From the NCBI RefSeq assembly GCF_004127445.1, contig NZ_QEXM01000010.1:27958-91957 (forward strand): a stretch of DNA of 64,000 bases, given 5' to 3'. Position 1 is the stretch's first letter. The number at the start of each line of letters is the position of its first letter. The notes beneath the pieces were generated by a model, which ran no database searches, had not been told where the DNA came from, and saw nothing but the letters and a program-made list of their open reading frames with translations. Both the position numbers and the translations under genes were made by a program. This document shows positions 43,174 through 52,466 of this stretch, piece by piece. This DNA is from Streptomyces alfalfae. GTDB taxonomy: Bacteria > Actinomycetota > Actinomycetes > Streptomycetales > Streptomycetaceae.

Positions 43174-44187
43174 GTGCGGGTGAGCCTCAAGGACGTCGCG
43201 GAACACGCGGGCGTCTCGATCAAGACCGTCTCGAACGTGGTGAACAAGTACCAGCACGTCACCCCGGCGATGCGGGCACGGGTGCAGCGGTCCATCGACG
43301 AGCTGGGCTACCGGCCCAATCTGACCGCCCGTCACCTGCGGAAAGGGCGTACGGGCATCATCGCCCTCGCCGTGCCCGAACTCGGCAACCCCTACTTCGC
43401 CGAGCTGGCGGGCGCCGTCATCGACGCGGCGGCCGAGCACGACATCACCGTGCTGCTCGACCACACGCGCGGCGAACGCGAGCAGGAGATCCTGGTCAGC
43501 CAGGGCTTCCGGGCGCGGGTGATCGACGGCCTGATCCTCAGCCCGCTGGAGCTGGAGGCGGAGGACCTGCGCCGGCGCGACGACGACGTGCCGCTGGTCC
43601 TGCTCGGCGAGCGCGAGTACGACCTGCCGCACGACCACATCGCGATCGACAACGTCGCCGCGGCCCGTACGGCGGTGCGCCATCTGATCAGCAGGGGCCG
43701 CGCCAGCATCGCCTACCTCGGCGCCCGCACCGACTCCGCCAACCGCCCCGCCCACCTGCGCCTCAAGGGCTGGCGCGAGGAGCTGACCGCGGCCGGGATC
43801 GCCGCCCCCGACTCCCTGGTGGGGCCGGTCGGCGGCTGGAACCGCTGGGACGGGGCCAAGGCCATGGCCCGGATGCTGGACGCCGGCGTGCGGCCCGACG
43901 CCGTGTTCGCCTACAACGACCTGGTGGCGATCGGCGCCATGCGGGTCCTGCACGAGCGTGGCCTGCGGGTTCCGTGGGACGTGGCGGTGGTCGGTTTCGA
44001 CGACATCGCCGAGGGGCAGTTCGGGGCGGTCACCCTCACCACCATCTCGCCGGACAAGCAGGCCATCGCGCGGCTCGCGGTGGAGTCGCTCCTGCGCAGC
44101 CTGGCGGGTGGCGCGGAGCCCGGCGGACGTGCGCTGACCGCGCGGTTCCGGCTGGTGGAGCGGGAGAGCACGCTCGGCCGGCGGTGA
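43174..44187 (+). CDS. LacI-family transcriptional regulator
   Basis: A 337-residue repressor. Its helix-turn-helix reads VSLKDVAEHAGVSIKTVSNV and VNKYQHVTPAMRARVQRSID. The sugar-binding domain has TGIIALAVPELGNPYFAELA, VIDGLILSPLELEAEDL, HIAIDNVAAARTAVRHL, PDAVFAYNDLVAIGAMRVL and VAVVGFDDIAEGQFG. The start is GTG at 43174 after GGGAGATG; GTG at 43180 is an alternative. It sits between the divergent GH2 gene and the downstream sugar ABC transporter and probably controls both. A candidate operator with central CG lies at 44253-44266. The effector is presumably the transported sugar. Confidence 0.92.
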   Translation: MRVSLKDVAEHAGVSIKTVSNVVNKYQHVTPAMRARVQRSIDELGYRPNLTARHLRKGRTGIIALAVPELGNPYFAELAGAVIDAAAEHDITVLLDHTRGEREQEILVSQGFRARVIDGLILSPLELEAEDLRRRDDDVPLVLLGEREYDLPHDHIAIDNVAAARTAVRHLISRGRASIAYLGARTDSANRPAHLRLKGWREELTAAGIAAPDSLVGPVGGWNRWDGAKAMARMLDAGVRPDAVFAYNDLVAIGAMRVLHERGLRVPWDVAVVGFDDIAEGQFGAVTLTTISPDKQAIARLAVESLLRSLAGGAEPGGRALTARFRLVERESTLGRR

Positions 44188-44240
44188 GGCCGCGCCGTCC
44201 CGCTCCGGTCGGCGGGGAGGAGCGCCGCGTGCGGGGAGGG

Positions 44241-44267
44241 TTTACAGCCACCTTCCAACGATGTAAA
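44241..44267 (+). promoter_or_regulatory. Candidate LacI operator before the sugar ABC operon
   Basis: TTTACA (44241-44246) and TGTAAA (44262-44267) are inverted. Within them TTCCAACGATGTAA (44253-44266) has a central CG and five of seven matched pairs, as in LacI-type operators. It lies 90 bp before the transporter start. Confidence 0.4.
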
Positions 44268-44355
44268 AAGCTCCCCGTACCGCCGAGTTGACCGCAAGTG
44301 CCGATCCTCCCGTGAGCGCTTCGAGTGCCGGGGCCGTGCCGTTTTGGGGACTCCC

Positions 44356-45450
44356 ATGAAGTCGAGAACTCTGCTCCGCCGTACCTCAGCCAGGACCCTT
44401 CTTGCCGTCGGCCTCGCGGCGAGCCTCACCTTCGCCGCCGGCTGCGCCAAGTCCGAGGACGACGCGTCCGGCAGCGGTGAGGCCGCTTCCGGGAAGGGCG
44501 ACTCGGGCCAGGTGGTCGCCGGGGGAGACGGCGGCGCGACCTGCGCGATCGACGCGTACGGCGGCAAGAAGTTCGACCTGAAGACGGCGACGGTCGGCTT
44601 CTCCCAGTCCGAGAAGGAGGCCAACCCCTTCCGCATCGCGGAGACGGCCTCCATCAAGGCGGAGGCCGAGAAGCGCGGCGTCAGACTCCTCACCGCCAAC
44701 GCCCAGTCGCAGTTCTCCAAGCAGATCAGCGACGTGCAGGACCTGATCGCCAAGGGCGCGGACGCGCTGGTCATCGCGCCCCTGAACTCCGACGGCTGGG
44801 AGCCCGTCCTGCGCGCGGCGAGCGCCAGGCACATCCCGATCGTCACCGTCGACCGCAAGATCAACGCCAAGGCCTGCGAGGACTACGTGAGCTTCATCGG
44901 CTCCGACTTCGTCGAGCAGGGCAGGCGCGCCGCGGACCGGATGATCGAGGCGACCGGCGGCAAGGGCGAGATCGCGATCCTGCTCGGGACGGCGGGCAAC
45001 AACGTCACCACCGAGCGCACCAAGGGCTTCAAGGAGCGCATCGAGGAGAAGGCCCCCGGCCTGAAGGTCGTCTTCCAGCAGACGGGCGAGTTCTCGCGCG
45101 AGAAGGGCCAGCAGGTCACCGAGCAGCTCATCCAGTCCAAGCCCGGCATCACCGGGATCTACGCCGAGAACGACGAGATGGGCCTCGGCGCCGTCAACGC
45201 GCTCAAGGGCGCGGGCAAGAAGGCCGGTGACATCAAGATCGTGACGATCGACGGCACCAAGGGCGCGGTGCGGTCCATCGTGAGCGGCTGGATCGACGGC
45301 GTCATCGAGTCCAACCCGCGCTTCGGCCCGCTGGCCTTCTCCACCCTGGACTCCTTCACCCGGGGCGAGAAGGTGAAGCAGGACATCGTGATCAAGGACA
45401 GCGCGTACACCGGGAAGAACGCCGAAGCCGACCTCTCCCAGGCCTACTGA
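44356..45450 (+). CDS. Sugar-binding lipoprotein of a YtfQ-type ABC transporter
   Basis: A 364-residue periplasmic-binding-protein-fold lipoprotein. The signal ends in the lipobox TFAAGC. The mature part has ATVGFSQSEKEANPFRIAET, LLTANAQSQFSKQISDVQDL, DALVIAPLNSDGWEPVLRAA, GNNVTTERTKGFKERI and TGIYAENDEMGLGAVNAL. These follow E. coli YtfQ (galactofuranose) more closely than RbsB. The ATG at 44356 is favoured over 44344 by position. The gene leads a four-gene operon for a CUT2 transporter. The substrate is a furanose or pentose sugar by homology; galactofuranose is the best guess but not proven. Confidence 0.9.
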   Translation: MKSRTLLRRTSARTLLAVGLAASLTFAAGCAKSEDDASGSGEAASGKGDSGQVVAGGDGGATCAIDAYGGKKFDLKTATVGFSQSEKEANPFRIAETASIKAEAEKRGVRLLTANAQSQFSKQISDVQDLIAKGADALVIAPLNSDGWEPVLRAASARHIPIVTVDRKINAKACEDYVSFIGSDFVEQGRRAADRMIEATGGKGEIAILLGTAGNNVTTERTKGFKERIEEKAPGLKVVFQQTGEFSREKGQQVTEQLIQSKPGITGIYAENDEMGLGAVNALKGAGKKAGDIKIVTIDGTKGAVRSIVSGWIDGVIESNPRFGPLAFSTLDSFTRGEKVKQDIVIKDSAYTGKNAEADLSQAY

Positions 45451-45451
45451 C

Positions 45452-47020
45452 GTGCTCTCGGTGACCGGCCTGACCAAGTCCTTCCCCGGCGTCCGCGCTC
45501 TGGACGCCGTCGACTTCACCGCCCGCGCCGGTGAGGTGCACGCCCTGATCGGCGAGAACGGCGCGGGCAAGTCCACGCTCATCAAGGTCCTGACGGGCGT
45601 CTACCGGCCGGACGCCGGCGAGGTGGCGTACGCGGAGCGGCCCGCGCGCTTCGCCACCCCCCTGGAGGCCCAGGACGCGGGGATCTCCACGATCTACCAG
45701 GAGGTCAACCTCGTCCCCCTGATGAGCGTGGCCCGCAATCTCCTCCTCGGCCGCGAGCCGCGCAACCGGCTCGGCCTGATCGACTTCCGCCGCATGCACC
45801 GCGAGGCCGACGAGGCGCTGCGGGACCTCGGCGTCCGTGTCGACGTGCGCCGCCCCTTGCGCGAACTCGGCGTCGGTGCCCAGCAGATGGTGGCGCTCGC
45901 ACGCGCGGTCTCGGTCAACGCGCGCGTGGTCATCATGGACGAGCCGACGTCCTCGCTCGAACCCCGCGAGGTGCGGACCCTGTTCGGCGTGATCCGCATG
46001 CTCCGTGAGCGCGGCATCGCGGTGATCTACGTCAGCCACCGCCTGGACGAGCTGTACGCGGTGTGCGACGCCGTCACGGTGCTCCGCGACGGCAAGGTCG
46101 TGCACACGGGACCCCTCGCCGACCTCGACCGGCTGCGCCTGGTGGCCCTGATGCTCGGCCGGGAGATCGGGGAGGTGGCCGACGAGGGCGTCACCAAGTT
46201 CACCGGCGAGCACCACGCCGAGTCCGAACCGGTGCTCCGCGCCGAGCGGCTGTCCGTCCGCCACCGGCTCAGCGGGGTCTCGCTCGACATCCGCCCGGGC
46301 GAGGTGGTGGGCCTCGGCGGACTGCTCGGCTCGGGCCGCAGCGAGACGGCCAAGGCCATCGCGGGCGCCCTGCCGCCCGACTCGGGCCGCGTCACCGTGG
46401 CGGGCACGTCCGTGCGCACCGGGTCCACGCCCGCGGCCATCAGGGCGGGGATCAGCCTCCTGCCCGAGGACCGCAAGGCGGAGGGCGTCGTCCCCGGCCT
46501 CTCGGTGCGCGAGAACATCGCGCTCGCGGCGCTGCCCCGGCTGTCCCGGCTCGGCCTGGTCGACGATTCCCGTGTCGACGCCATCGTGGACACGTTCATG
46601 CGGCGGCTGCGCATCAAGGCGTCGGGCCCGCACCAGAAGGTGGGCGAGCTGTCCGGCGGCAACCAGCAGAAGGTCCTGCTCGCCCGCTGGCTGGCGATGA
46701 ACCCCAAGGTCCTCCTGCTCGACGAGCCGACGCGCGGCATCGACGTCGGGGCCAAGGCGGAGGTGCAGAAGCTCATCGACGAACTGGCGCAGGACGGCCT
46801 CGGCGTCCTGCTGATCTCCTCCGACATGGAGGAGCTGGTCGAGGGCTCGGACCGGGTGGTCGTCCTCAAGGACGGCGCGGTCGTCGAGGAGCTCACCGGC
46901 TCCGCCGTGACCCCGGACGCCCTCCTGAGCGCCATCGCGACCACGGGTGGCCCGGCCGGCGCCGAAGCCGGTGCGGCCGGTGGACCCGCCGCTCCGCAGC
47001 ACCTCCGGGAGACGTCATGA
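45452..47020 (+). CDS. Sugar ABC transporter ATP-binding protein with two ABC domains (YtfR/RbsA type)
   Basis: A 522-residue CUT2 ATPase with tandem nucleotide-binding domains. Domain 1 has Walker A GENGAGKST (about 32-40), a degenerate signature LGVGAQQM and Walker B VVIMDEPTSSLEPRE. Domain 2 (about 265-495) has a degenerate Walker A (GLLGSGRSETAK), an intact signature LSGGNQQK and Walker B KVLLLDEPTRGIDVG. This asymmetry is normal for the family. The GTG start is 1 base past the stop of the binding protein, and the stop overlaps the next ATG, so the genes are translationally coupled. It energises uptake through the two permeases that follow. Confidence 0.94.
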   Translation: MLSVTGLTKSFPGVRALDAVDFTARAGEVHALIGENGAGKSTLIKVLTGVYRPDAGEVAYAERPARFATPLEAQDAGISTIYQEVNLVPLMSVARNLLLGREPRNRLGLIDFRRMHREADEALRDLGVRVDVRRPLRELGVGAQQMVALARAVSVNARVVIMDEPTSSLEPREVRTLFGVIRMLRERGIAVIYVSHRLDELYAVCDAVTVLRDGKVVHTGPLADLDRLRLVALMLGREIGEVADEGVTKFTGEHHAESEPVLRAERLSVRHRLSGVSLDIRPGEVVGLGGLLGSGRSETAKAIAGALPPDSGRVTVAGTSVRTGSTPAAIRAGISLLPEDRKAEGVVPGLSVRENIALAALPRLSRLGLVDDSRVDAIVDTFMRRLRIKASGPHQKVGELSGGNQQKVLLARWLAMNPKVLLLDEPTRGIDVGAKAEVQKLIDELAQDGLGVLLISSDMEELVEGSDRVVVLKDGAVVEELTGSAVTPDALLSAIATTGGPAGAEAGAAGGPAAPQHLRETS

Positions 47021-47979
47021 CCGATCTCGCCCTGGGCCGCCCGGCGGCCGACCGCGACCACGTGCTCCGCCTGCTTCAGACCTACGGCGTCTACCTGGGC
47101 GTGGCCGTACTCCTCCTCGTCAACATCCTCTTCACCCCGCACTTCCTCTCCGGCGAGAACTTCCGCACCCAGGCCGTGCAGGTCGCTCCCGTCCTCATCG
47201 TGGCGCTCGGCATGGCCCTGGCCATCGGCAGCGAGGGCGTGGACCTCTCCGTGGGCTCGGTAATGGCCCTCTCCACCTCCCTGATCTCCCTCTACCTCGG
47301 CTACGGCGTGTGGGTCGCGCTCGTCGTGGCCGTGCTCGGCGGCATGGCGGTCGGCGCGGCGAACGGCTCGCTCGTGGCGTTCATCGGCGTCCAGCCCATC
47401 GTGGCCACCCTGGCCCTGATGGTCGCCGGGCGCGGTCTGGCCCTCGTCCTGCTGCCCCAGCTCAAGGACGTACGCGACCCGAACATGGCCTCGCTCGGCT
47501 CCGGGGCGCTGCTCGGCATCCCGTATCCGGTGCTCATCGCCGCCGCGCTCGCGCTGCTCGTCGCGTTCGTCGTGCGGCGCACCACCTTCGGCAGGCAGCT
47601 CCTCGCCATCGGCGACAGCCGCCCGGCCGCACAGCTCGCGGGTCTGCCGGTGCGCCGCGTCCTGGTCCTCGTGTACGTGGCCTCCGGCGCGCTCGCCGCG
47701 ATCGCCGGGCTGCTCGCGACCGCGCGGCTCTCGGCGAGCGACCCGACCTCGCTCGGCAATCTGATGGAGCTCTCCGCGATCACCGCCGTCGTGGTCGGCG
47801 GCACCCCGCTGAGCGGCGGCCGCGTCAGGATCGGCGGCACCGTCGCGGGCGCGGTCCTGATCCAGCTCCTCACGGCCACGCTCATCAAGCACGACCTGCC
47901 ACCGTCCTGGACGCAGATCGCCCAGGCCGTGGTGATCGTCCTCGCCGTCTACGCGGCCCGCGAGAGGAGCAAGCGATGA
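47017..47979 (+). CDS. Sugar ABC transporter permease (YtfT-like)
   Basis: A 320-residue CUT2 permease with about eight to ten membrane helices. Family marks are VLIVALGMALAIGSEGVDLS, VGSVMALSTSLISLYLG, FGRQLLAIGDSRPAAQLAG and VVVGGTPLSGGRVRIGGTVA. The ATG overlaps the stop codon of the ATPase gene (ATGA). The next permease also overlaps by 4 bp. The pairing of two different permeases with one ATPase and one binding protein matches the YtfQRT-YjfF arrangement. Confidence 0.93.
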   Translation: MTDLALGRPAADRDHVLRLLQTYGVYLGVAVLLLVNILFTPHFLSGENFRTQAVQVAPVLIVALGMALAIGSEGVDLSVGSVMALSTSLISLYLGYGVWVALVVAVLGGMAVGAANGSLVAFIGVQPIVATLALMVAGRGLALVLLPQLKDVRDPNMASLGSGALLGIPYPVLIAAALALLVAFVVRRTTFGRQLLAIGDSRPAAQLAGLPVRRVLVLVYVASGALAAIAGLLATARLSASDPTSLGNLMELSAITAVVVGGTPLSGGRVRIGGTVAGAVLIQLLTATLIKHDLPPSWTQIAQAVVIVLAVYAARERSKR

Positions 47980-49016
47980 CCACCGGCACCACGAGCCCGG
48001 CGGACCCCGTGCGGACCCCGGCCCACCCCGGCGCGGACGCCCCGACGCCGGACCGCGCCGCCCGCTCCGAGCGGCTGAGCGCGCTGGCCCAGCAGCACGG
48101 CGCGCTCGTGACGCTGGTCGTCGCGGTGATCGTCGCCTCGCTGTCCTTCGACACGTTCCTGACGGCCGACAACATGGAGAACATGGCGGTCTCCTCCGCG
48201 TTCCTCGCGGTGGTCGCGCTCGGCATGACGTTCGTGATCGTCACCGGCGGCATCGACCTGTCGGTGGGCTCCCTGTTCGCCCTCGGCGGCGTGCTCGCGG
48301 CCTGGGGCTCGCGGTACGGAACGGCCGTGGCGCTGCTCCTGCCCCTGGCGGTCTGCGGCCTCGTCGGGCTGGTCAACGGCCTGCTGATCGCCCGCTCGCG
48401 GCTCGCGCCCTTCATCGTCACCCTCGCCGCGATGCTGGGGGCGCGCGGCATCATGCTCGCGGTCACCGACGAGGGCTCGAAGACCTACCTCGTCGACAAG
48501 GACACCTTCTTCGCGACGCTCGGCCAAGGCAAGATCCTCGGCATCGGCGCCCCCGTCTGGATCACCGTCGCCCTCTTCGTCGCGGGCGCGGTCGTCCTGC
48601 GCCGCACCCGCTTCGGGCAGTACGTGTACGCCGTCGGCGGCAACGAGGACGCGGCGGCGCTGATGGGCGCCCCCGTGGCCCGTACGAAGATCGCGGTGTA
48701 CACGCTCTCGGGCCTCTGCGCGGGGCTCGCGGGCGCCCTCAACGCGGCCTGGCTGGTCTCCGGGGTGACCATCCTCGGCTCCGGCATGGAGCTGGAGGCG
48801 ATCTCCGCGGTCGTCATCGGCGGCACCCTGCTGACCGGCGGCTTCGGCTTCATCAGCGGGTCGCTGGTGGGGGTGCTGCTCCTGAAGGTCATCCAGAACG
48901 TCATCAACCAGATCGGCTCGCTGGACTCCGCATACCAGCAGGTGGTCAGCGGCGCCTTCCTCGCGGTGGTGGTGATCGCCCAGACGTGGCTGGGCCGCAG
49001 GCGCAGGGTGCTGTGA
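47976..49016 (+). CDS. Sugar ABC transporter permease (YjfF-like)
   Basis: A 346-residue second CUT2 permease. After a hydrophilic 40-residue N-terminus come membrane helices with VALGMTFVIVTGGIDLSVGS, APFIVTLAAMLGARGIML, FGQYVYAVGGNEDAAALMG and ISAVVIGGTLLTGGFGFISG. The paired VIGGTLLTGG motif and length are typical. It is the last gene of the sugar operon and is convergent with glgC, 19 bp apart. The tail ends TWLGRRRRVL. Confidence 0.93.
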   Translation: MTTGTTSPADPVRTPAHPGADAPTPDRAARSERLSALAQQHGALVTLVVAVIVASLSFDTFLTADNMENMAVSSAFLAVVALGMTFVIVTGGIDLSVGSLFALGGVLAAWGSRYGTAVALLLPLAVCGLVGLVNGLLIARSRLAPFIVTLAAMLGARGIMLAVTDEGSKTYLVDKDTFFATLGQGKILGIGAPVWITVALFVAGAVVLRRTRFGQYVYAVGGNEDAAALMGAPVARTKIAVYTLSGLCAGLAGALNAAWLVSGVTILGSGMELEAISAVVIGGTLLTGGFGFISGSLVGVLLLKVIQNVINQIGSLDSAYQQVVSGAFLAVVVIAQTWLGRRRRVL

Positions 49017-49035
49017 GGCCCGCGCGCGGGGTCTG

Positions 49036-50256
49036 TCACATCGGCACGGTCTGCCCCTTCCCCAGGGCGATCACTCCGCCGGCGGAGACCGTGTAGAGCT
49101 CCTCGTCCCGCTCGGGGTTGACGCCGATCGTCGCCCCGGGCGGGACGTCGACGTTCTTGTCGAGGACAGCGCCGCGGACCACCGCGCCCCTTCCCACCCG
49201 TACGTTGTCGTGCAGCACGGAGTTCTGCACGACGGCGCCCTCCTCGACGGTCACACCGGGCGACAGCACGGAGCGGGTGACCTGGCCGCGGATCACACAG
49301 CCGGGGCTGACGATCGACTCGCCGGCGATGCCGCCCGCGCAGAACTTGGCGGGCGGCAGACCGCCGGGGTGGGTGTAGATCGGCCAGCGCCGGTTGTCCA
49401 GGTTGAAGACGGGCTGGTCGGAGATCAGGTCCATGTGGGCCTCGTAGTACGAGTCCAGGGTGCCGACGTCACGCCAGTATCCGTGGTCGCGCGGGGTCTC
49501 GCCGGGGACGTGGTTGTCGTCGAAGTCGTAGACCTGGGCCATGCCCCTCTCGGTGAGCATCGGCAGGATGGAACCGCCCATGTCGTGCGCGGAGTCCTCG
49601 TTCTCCGCGTCCTGCTGGAGCGTGTCGACGAGCACCTTCGTGGTGAAGACGTAGTTGCCCATCGACGCGAACACCTTGTCCGGGGCGCCGGGCAGCCCCG
49701 GCGGGTCGGAGGGCTTCTCCAGGAAGCTGTCCACGCGCGTGCCGTCCCGGGCGGGCGTGATGACGCCGAACGACGGCGCCTCCGCGCGCGGCACCCTGAT
49801 GCCCGCGACGGTCACCGCGGCGCCGTTGTCGATGTGCTGCTGGAGCATCTGCCGGGGGTCCATGCGGTAGACGTGGTCGGCGCCGAACACCGCGATGTAG
49901 TCGGGCTGTTCGTCGTGGACGAGGTTGAGCGACTGCAGGATGGCGTCGGCGCTCCCCGAGTACCAGCGCGGGCCGAGGCGCTGCTGCGCGGGCACGGGCG
50001 TGACGTAGTTGCCGAGCAGGCTCGACATGCGCCACGTCGTCGTCACGTGCCGGTCGAGCGAGTGCGACTTGTACTGCGTCAGGACGCAGACGCGCAGGAT
50101 GTCGCCGTTGACGAGGTTGGAGAGCACGAAGTCCACGAGGCGGTACGTCCCGCCGAACACGACCGCTGGTTTGGCCCGGTCGGCGGTGAGCGGCATCAGC
50201 CGCTTGCCCTCGCCGCCGGCGAGCACGATTCCGAGCACCGAAGGTCCACCGCGCAT
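49036..50256 (-). CDS. glgC: Glucose-1-phosphate adenylyltransferase (ADP-glucose pyrophosphorylase)
   Basis: A 406-residue enzyme making ADP-glucose from glucose-1-phosphate and ATP. The nucleotidyltransferase domain has [18 protein letters not shown], the sugar-phosphate loop [35 protein letters not shown] and [15 protein letters not shown]. The C-terminal left-handed beta-helix (about 300-400) has [20 protein letters not shown]. The ATG follows AGGAGG. It lies 20 bp after the GT4 gene in the same direction, forming a two-gene operon for the ADP-glucose pathway. Confidence 0.96.
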   Translation of the reverse strand: MRGGPSVLGIVLAGGEGKRLMPLTADRAKPAVVFGGTYRLVDFVLSNLVNGDILRVCVLTQYKSHSLDRHVTTTWRMSSLLGNYVTPVPAQQRLGPRWYSGSADAILQSLNLVHDEQPDYIAVFGADHVYRMDPRQMLQQHIDNGAAVTVAGIRVPRAEAPSFGVITPARDGTRVDSFLEKPSDPPGLPGAPDKVFASMGNYVFTTKVLVDTLQQDAENEDSAHDMGGSILPMLTERGMAQVYDFDDNHVPGETPRDHGYWRDVGTLDSYYEAHMDLISDQPVFNLDNRRWPIYTHPGGLPPAKFCAGGIAGESIVSPGCVIRGQVTRSVLSPGVTVEEGAVVQNSVLHDNVRVGRGAVVRGAVLDKNVDVPPGATIGVNPERDEELYTVSAGGVIALGKGQTVPM

Positions 50257-50276
50257 CCCGGCCTCCTACTTTTCGG

Positions 50277-51443
50277 CTATCTGGCGTCGTGCAGGATCTC
50301 CTCGTACACCTCGACCGTGCGCCGGGCGACCGCGTCCCAGCCGAACTCCCGCAGGGCGCGCTCCCGTCCTGCCTCCCCCATCGCGCGGGCCCGCACCGGG
50401 TCGGTGGCGAGGGCGTTCACCAGCTGCCCGAGCTCGCGCTCGAAGCCCTGGGGGTCCTTCTCCTCGTACGGCACGAGCAGGCCCGTGGCTCCGTCGGCCA
50501 CGACCTCGGGGATGCCGCCGACCCGTGAGGCGACCACGGCGGTGCCGCAGGCCATCGCCTCCAGGTTGACGATGCCGAGCGGCTCGTACACCGAGGGGCA
50601 GACGAACACGGCCGCGTGGGTGAGGAGTTGCACGACGTCGGGGCGCGGCAGCATCTCGGGAATCCACCGCACGCCCGCGCGGCCACGGCTCAGCTCCTCG
50701 AACAGCTCCCGGAACTCCGCGTCGATCCGCGGAGTGTCGGGCGCGCCCGCGCACAGCACGAGCTGCACGTCCGGGTCCACCTCGTGCGCCGCGCGCAGCA
50801 GATGGGGCACGCCCTTCTGCCGGGTGATGCGTCCGACGAAGAGGGCGTAGGGGCGTCCGGGGTCGACGCCGAGCCGTTCCAGGACGTCGACGCCGGGGTC
50901 GGGGCGGTACAGCTCGGTGTCGATGCCGTTGTGCACGACGCGGACCTTCGCCGGGTCGACGGCCGGATAGCAGGCCAGGATGTCGTCGCGCATGGCGCCC
51001 GACACCGCGATCACCGCGTCGGCGGCTTCGGCTGCGGTGCGCTCGGCCCAGCTCGACACGGCGTACCCGCCGCCCAGTTGCTCGGCCTTCCAGGGGCGCA
51101 GGGGCTCCAGGGAGTGCGAGGTCATCACGTGCGGCACGCCGTGCAGGAGCTTGCCGACGTGGCCCGCGAGGGCGGCGTACCAGGTGTGGGAGTGGATCAG
51201 TTCGCGCCCGGTGAGCGCGGCGGCCATCGACAGGTCGACGGAGAGGGTGCGCAGGGCGTCGTTGGCGCCGTCGAGCGCGGGCCAGGCCCGGTGGCGCAGC
51301 AGACCGGTGTCCCCGCCCTCGCCCCAGCTGTGCACGTCCAGGTCGACGAGCGCGCGTAACTCCCGTGCCAGGAACTCCACATGGACACCCGCGCCGCCGT
51401 ACACGTCGGGCGGGTACTCCCGGGTGAGCAGTCCCACCTTCAC
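50277..51443 (-). CDS. glgA: GT4 glycogen synthase / maltose-1-phosphate synthase
   Basis: A 388-residue GT-B glucosyltransferase. The start is GTG at 51443, set by GGAGGG six bases upstream and by the family N-terminus VKVGLLTREYPPDVYGGAGV. Other motifs are HSHTWYAALAG, VIAVSGAMRDDILACYP, HNGIDTELYRPDP, LFVGRITRQKGVPHLL and the nucleotide-binding E-x7-E in FVCPSVYEPLGIVNLEAMA. In actinobacteria this protein, often annotated GlgA, is known in mycobacteria as GlgM, which joins ADP-glucose and glucose-1-phosphate to maltose-1-phosphate. The same is likely here. It is followed by glgC in an operon. Confidence 0.92.
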   Translation of the reverse strand: MKVGLLTREYPPDVYGGAGVHVEFLARELRALVDLDVHSWGEGGDTGLLRHRAWPALDGANDALRTLSVDLSMAAALTGRELIHSHTWYAALAGHVGKLLHGVPHVMTSHSLEPLRPWKAEQLGGGYAVSSWAERTAAEAADAVIAVSGAMRDDILACYPAVDPAKVRVVHNGIDTELYRPDPGVDVLERLGVDPGRPYALFVGRITRQKGVPHLLRAAHEVDPDVQLVLCAGAPDTPRIDAEFRELFEELSRGRAGVRWIPEMLPRPDVVQLLTHAAVFVCPSVYEPLGIVNLEAMACGTAVVASRVGGIPEVVADGATGLLVPYEEKDPQGFERELGQLVNALATDPVRARAMGEAGRERALREFGWDAVARRTVEVYEEILHDAR

Positions 51444-51490
51444 GTGAAGCCCTCCGTCGTCCGCCTGGGGCCGGCCGCGCCCCCTCATGG

Positions 51491-52222
51491 TCACCCAGAC
51501 GACGCCCGGTGGGAAGACCGCGACGGCGGGCGTTCGAAGCAGCAGTCACCGCAGACGCCGCCGTTCGGGCACCGGTAGTACAGGCAGCAGCTCCGCCGCC
51601 GGAAGGCGGCGCCGTCCACAGTGCCGGTGCCGCGCAGACCGGGGTGGCCGAAAAGCTCCGCGGCCATGGCGAGGCCCCGCTCCCCCACGTCCTCGCGCCC
51701 CTCGCGCACGGCCCAGGCGTGCAGCTCGCGCGCCGCGCCCGCGAGCGCGGAACCCGCGTTGCCCCGCAGCAGCCCCGCGGAGATCCGGTACCGGGCGCGC
51801 AGCGCGGCGGCCAGCGGCTCCAGGTGCCCGTCGGCCACCACGCGCCGCACGGTCCGAGCGCCGCCTGGCAGGGGGCGTACGTCGGTCAGCCACAGGTCGT
51901 CGGGCGAGGCGCCGTCGGGGTCCCAGCGCAGCAGGGCGGCATCGAGGTCGGGCACCGCGCCGTACAGCGCCGCCGAGCCGAGCGCGACCGACCAGAGCCG
52001 GGCGGCGAGCCCGAGCTGCGCCACGGACACCGCCACGCGCACCTCGGGGGCGCGAAGCCCGCGCTCCACCTTGCCGACGCGGAGGCCGAGCGGATCACGG
52101 GCCGCCGGAGGCGGAGCGTACACGTCCGCGAACGGTACGGAGCCGGGGCCGCCCGGGCCCTCGCGCAGCGCGAAGAATCCGCCGACGGAGCCGAGTTCTG
52201 CCAGGTCGATGAGGGGAGTCAC
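51491..52222 (-). CDS. FhuF-like (2Fe-2S) protein, putative ferric-siderophore reductase
   Basis: About 243 residues from GTG at 52222; a longer frame to 52327 adds a doubtful leader. The body resembles FhuF-type iron reductases (RLWSVALGSAALYGAVPDL, LHAWAVREGR). The C-terminus carries the 2Fe-2S ligand set CCLYYRCPNGGVCGDC, matching CC-x10-C-x2-C with one extra Cys. FhuF releases iron from siderophores in the cytoplasm. No ribosome site is obvious. No siderophore gene is adjacent, so it stands alone here. Confidence 0.8.
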   Translation of the reverse strand: MTPLIDLAELGSVGGFFALREGPGGPGSVPFADVYAPPPAARDPLGLRVGKVERGLRAPEVRVAVSVAQLGLAARLWSVALGSAALYGAVPDLDAALLRWDPDGASPDDLWLTDVRPLPGGARTVRRVVADGHLEPLAAALRARYRISAGLLRGNAGSALAGAARELHAWAVREGREDVGERGLAMAAELFGHPGLRGTGTVDGAAFRRRSCCLYYRCPNGGVCGDCCFERPPSRSSHRASSG

Positions 52223-52466
52223 GACAGCAGTACAGCAAGGCCGGCGGCCACCGGGTCCTCGGGGGTCCACCTCGGCCCGCGGGGACCGGCCCCCCTGGGG
52301 GAGGACATCGGCGGGGCAGTACTCCATCGGCAGTAGGACCGATTGCCTGCTCAGGTACGACGACGCGGAGCGTTTTCAGCGGCAGCATGGACACCATGGA
52401 AGCCGACCGCTCGCCCCGCCGGGACCACCGGGATCACCGGGCACGCCGCACGCGCGGGAGCACCTC

